A stretch of 7,707 bases of DNA from Asaia bogorensis (GTDB taxonomy: Bacteria; Pseudomonadota; Alphaproteobacteria; Acetobacterales; Acetobacteraceae), in NCBI GenBank assembly GCA_945874515.1, contig CAMCHA010000103.1, positions 1-7,707 of the forward strand, given 5' to 3'. Shown here one piece after another: positions 6,474 through 7,707 of the stretch; the first letter of the stretch is position 1, and every line of letters starts with the position of its first letter. A program made the position numbers and the translations under genes. The notes beneath the pieces are model-generated. The model ran no database searches. It was not told the DNA's origin and worked only from the letters and a program-made list of their open reading frames with translations.

Positions 6474-7510
6474 CAGCCCTGTCCTCCGGGGAGTTTGCGC
6501 GGATCAAAGGCATCGCGCACCGCCTCACCCACAAAAATCAGCAGCGTCAGCATACTGCCCAGCACCAGGAAGCTGGTCAGCGCAAGCCAGGGCGCGTTCA
6601 GATTATTCTTGCCCTGATTGACCAATTCGCCGAGCGAGGGTGAACCGGGCGGCAGGCCGAAACCCAAAAAATCGAGTGAGGCCAGAACCGTCACACTGCC
6701 TGAGAGAATGAAGGGCAGAAAGGTAAGCGTGGCCACCATGGCATTCGGCAGGATGTGGCGCTGCATGATGCGCACATCACTGACACCCAGGGCCTTGGCG
6801 GCGCGCACATAATCGAAGTTCCGCCCGCGCAGGAATTCGGCACGCACCACGCTGGTCAGGTTCATCCAGGAAAACAGCAGCAGGAAGATCAGCAGCACCC
6901 AGAAGCTTGGTTCGATCACGCTTGCCAGGATGATCAGCAGGAAAAGCTGCGGCATGCCGGACCAGATTTCGATGAAGCGCTGAAACAGCAAATCCGTGGT
7001 GCCGCCGTAAAACCCCTGCACCGCCCCGGCCGCGATTCCGATGACGGAGCTGATGATGGTCAAGGTGAAACCGAACAGCACGGAAATGCGAAAGCCATAA
7101 ATCACCCGCGCCAGAACATCCCGCGCCTGATCATCCGTGCCGAGCCAATTCCGCGTCGAAGGAGGTGCCGGCGCTGGCCGCCCCAAATCGCGCACCACGG
7201 TGCGGTAGGAATAAGGGATCAACGGCCAGATCAGTGTGGCACCTTTCGCCTCAATCTCCTCCCGAAAGCCTCGGTCGTGCCAATCGGTGAGCGTAGGCAA
7301 GCCATCTTCAAGGATGTCGCTTTCAGCGTAATCGGCCAGCACCGGCACGTACCAGTGCCCGTCAATGCGCGCGACCAGCGGCCGGTCGTTGGCCAGGAAT
7401 TCCGCGAAAAGCGTGATGAAGAATAGCGTGCCGAAAATGATCAGCGACCAATAGCCGCGCTTATTGGCCCGGAAATTCGCAAGCCGGCGCTGCGTAAGCG
7501 GCGTGAGCAT
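6473..7510 (-). CDS. yejE: ABC transporter permease, YejE-type
   Basis: A 345-residue inner-membrane permease closely resembling E. coli YejE (about 341 residues), one of the two channel subunits of the YejABEF importer for microcin C-like and other peptides. The N-terminal region (RANKRGYWSL, 14-23) leads into a first helix at about 20-40, then a long periplasmic segment (about 41-140) containing HWYVP and NWLGTD (121-126), typical of OppC-type permeases. Five more helices lie at about 142-165, 185-200, 203-222, 258-280 and 310-330. The EAA-type loop that docks on the ATPase is at about 236-257 (RAAKALGVSD, then HILPNA). DFLGFGLPPGSPSLGEL (280-296) and GEAVRDAFDPRKL (328-340) match the Yej family closely. 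The ATG overlaps the yejB stop by one base (TGATG), with GAGG about 10 nt upstream. There are no signs of damage. Confidence 0.95.
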   Translation of the reverse strand: MLTPLTQRRLANFRANKRGYWSLIIFGTLFFITLFAEFLANDRPLVARIDGHWYVPVLADYAESDILEDGLPTLTDWHDRGFREEIEAKGATLIWPLIPYSYRTVVRDLGRPAPAPPSTRNWLGTDDQARDVLARVIYGFRISVLFGFTLTIISSVIGIAAGAVQGFYGGTTDLLFQRFIEIWSGMPQLFLLIILASVIEPSFWVLLIFLLLFSWMNLTSVVRAEFLRGRNFDYVRAAKALGVSDVRIMQRHILPNAMVATLTFLPFILSGSVTVLASLDFLGFGLPPGSPSLGELVNQGKNNLNAPWLALTSFLVLGSMLTLLIFVGEAVRDAFDPRKLPGGQG

Positions 7511-7707
7511 CAGCGCCGCGCCTCAAAATCAATGCGCGGGTCCACCAGCGTATAGGTGAAATCACCGATGATCTGCATCACCAGCCCCATCAGGGTGAAG
7601 ATGTAAAGGGTTGCGAACATCACCGGATAGTCGCGGCGAATGGCGCTTTCAAAACCAAGCAGCCCAAGCCCATCCAGCGAAAACACAATCTCCACCAGCA
7701 GCGCGCC
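7510..7707 (-). CDS. yejB: ABC transporter permease, YejB-type, C-terminal fragment (5' part beyond window)
   Basis: The last 65 codons of a permease gene entering from the right edge. The frame is open to the edge, so the upstream part lies outside; the GTG at 7695 is an internal valine codon, not a start. The fragment reads [14 protein letters not shown] near the edge, then [16 protein letters not shown], a final hydrophobic helix, and [11 protein letters not shown] before the TGA stop. This is the standard C-terminal signature of DppB/YejB-type permeases (LVDPRIDF). It forms the heterodimeric channel with the following YejE gene, whose start overlaps its stop by one base. YejA, the binding protein, is usually encoded upstream and would lie beyond the window. 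Confidence 0.92.
   Translation of the reverse strand, partial: GALLVEIVFSLDGLGLLGFESAIRRDYPVMFATLYIFTLMGLVMQIIGDFTYTLVDPRIDFEARR

Noticed and set aside
6755..7426. Plus-strand open frame of 223 codons opposite the YejE gene
   Set aside because: It is antisense to a permease closely matching the YejE family; the translation is rich in His/Gln/Arg as expected from reading hydrophobic codons backwards.
7510..7695. A complete 61-residue small membrane protein starting at GTG 7695
   Set aside because: The frame stays open to the window edge and the sequence is the standard C-terminus of a YejB permease, so the GTG is an internal valine codon.

Overview
The window is densely coding, moderately GC-rich DNA with eight genes (two cut by the window edges) and almost no intergenic space. 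Several traits suggest an alphaproteobacterium, perhaps an acetic-acid-bacteria/Roseomonas-type lineage: a Bug/TctC-type binding protein, a YejBEF-type peptide ABC transporter, a GhrA-like reductase, and strong AGGAGG-like ribosome sites. The lineage call is an inference from gene content and style, not a measured assignment.

Left part (1-3460): a Bug/TctC periplasmic binding protein, cut at its 3' end by the left edge, and a type I Baeyer-Villiger monooxygenase lie on the minus strand 29 nt apart and probably form one transcript. A short-chain dehydrogenase starts divergently across a roughly 140-nt intergenic region that contains small inverted repeats. Together the three look like a small catabolic module: the dehydrogenase could oxidise an alcohol to a ketone, the monooxygenase could convert the ketone to an ester or lactone, and the binding protein could capture a substrate or product. 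The actual substrate cannot be read from the sequence.

Right part (3467-7707): a minus-strand operon, read from the right edge as yejB (only its 3' end present), yejE, yejF, a small two-helix membrane protein of unknown function, and a GhrA-like 2-hydroxyacid dehydrogenase. Every junction overlaps (TGATG, TGATG, GTGA, TAATG), so the five genes are very likely cotranscribed and translationally coupled. The first three genes encode the two permeases and the double ATPase of a microcin C/oligopeptide-type importer; its binding protein (YejA) would be expected beyond the right edge. Coupling of the importer to an unknown membrane protein and a hydroxyacid/ketoacid reductase is the least expected feature of the window.

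The dehydrogenase and the GhrA-like gene converge with only 6 nt between their stop codons. I saw no tRNA, rRNA, CRISPR array, insertion sequence, attachment site or phage gene. The window holds recognisable metabolic and transport families; I found no clear evidence of a wholly new system.
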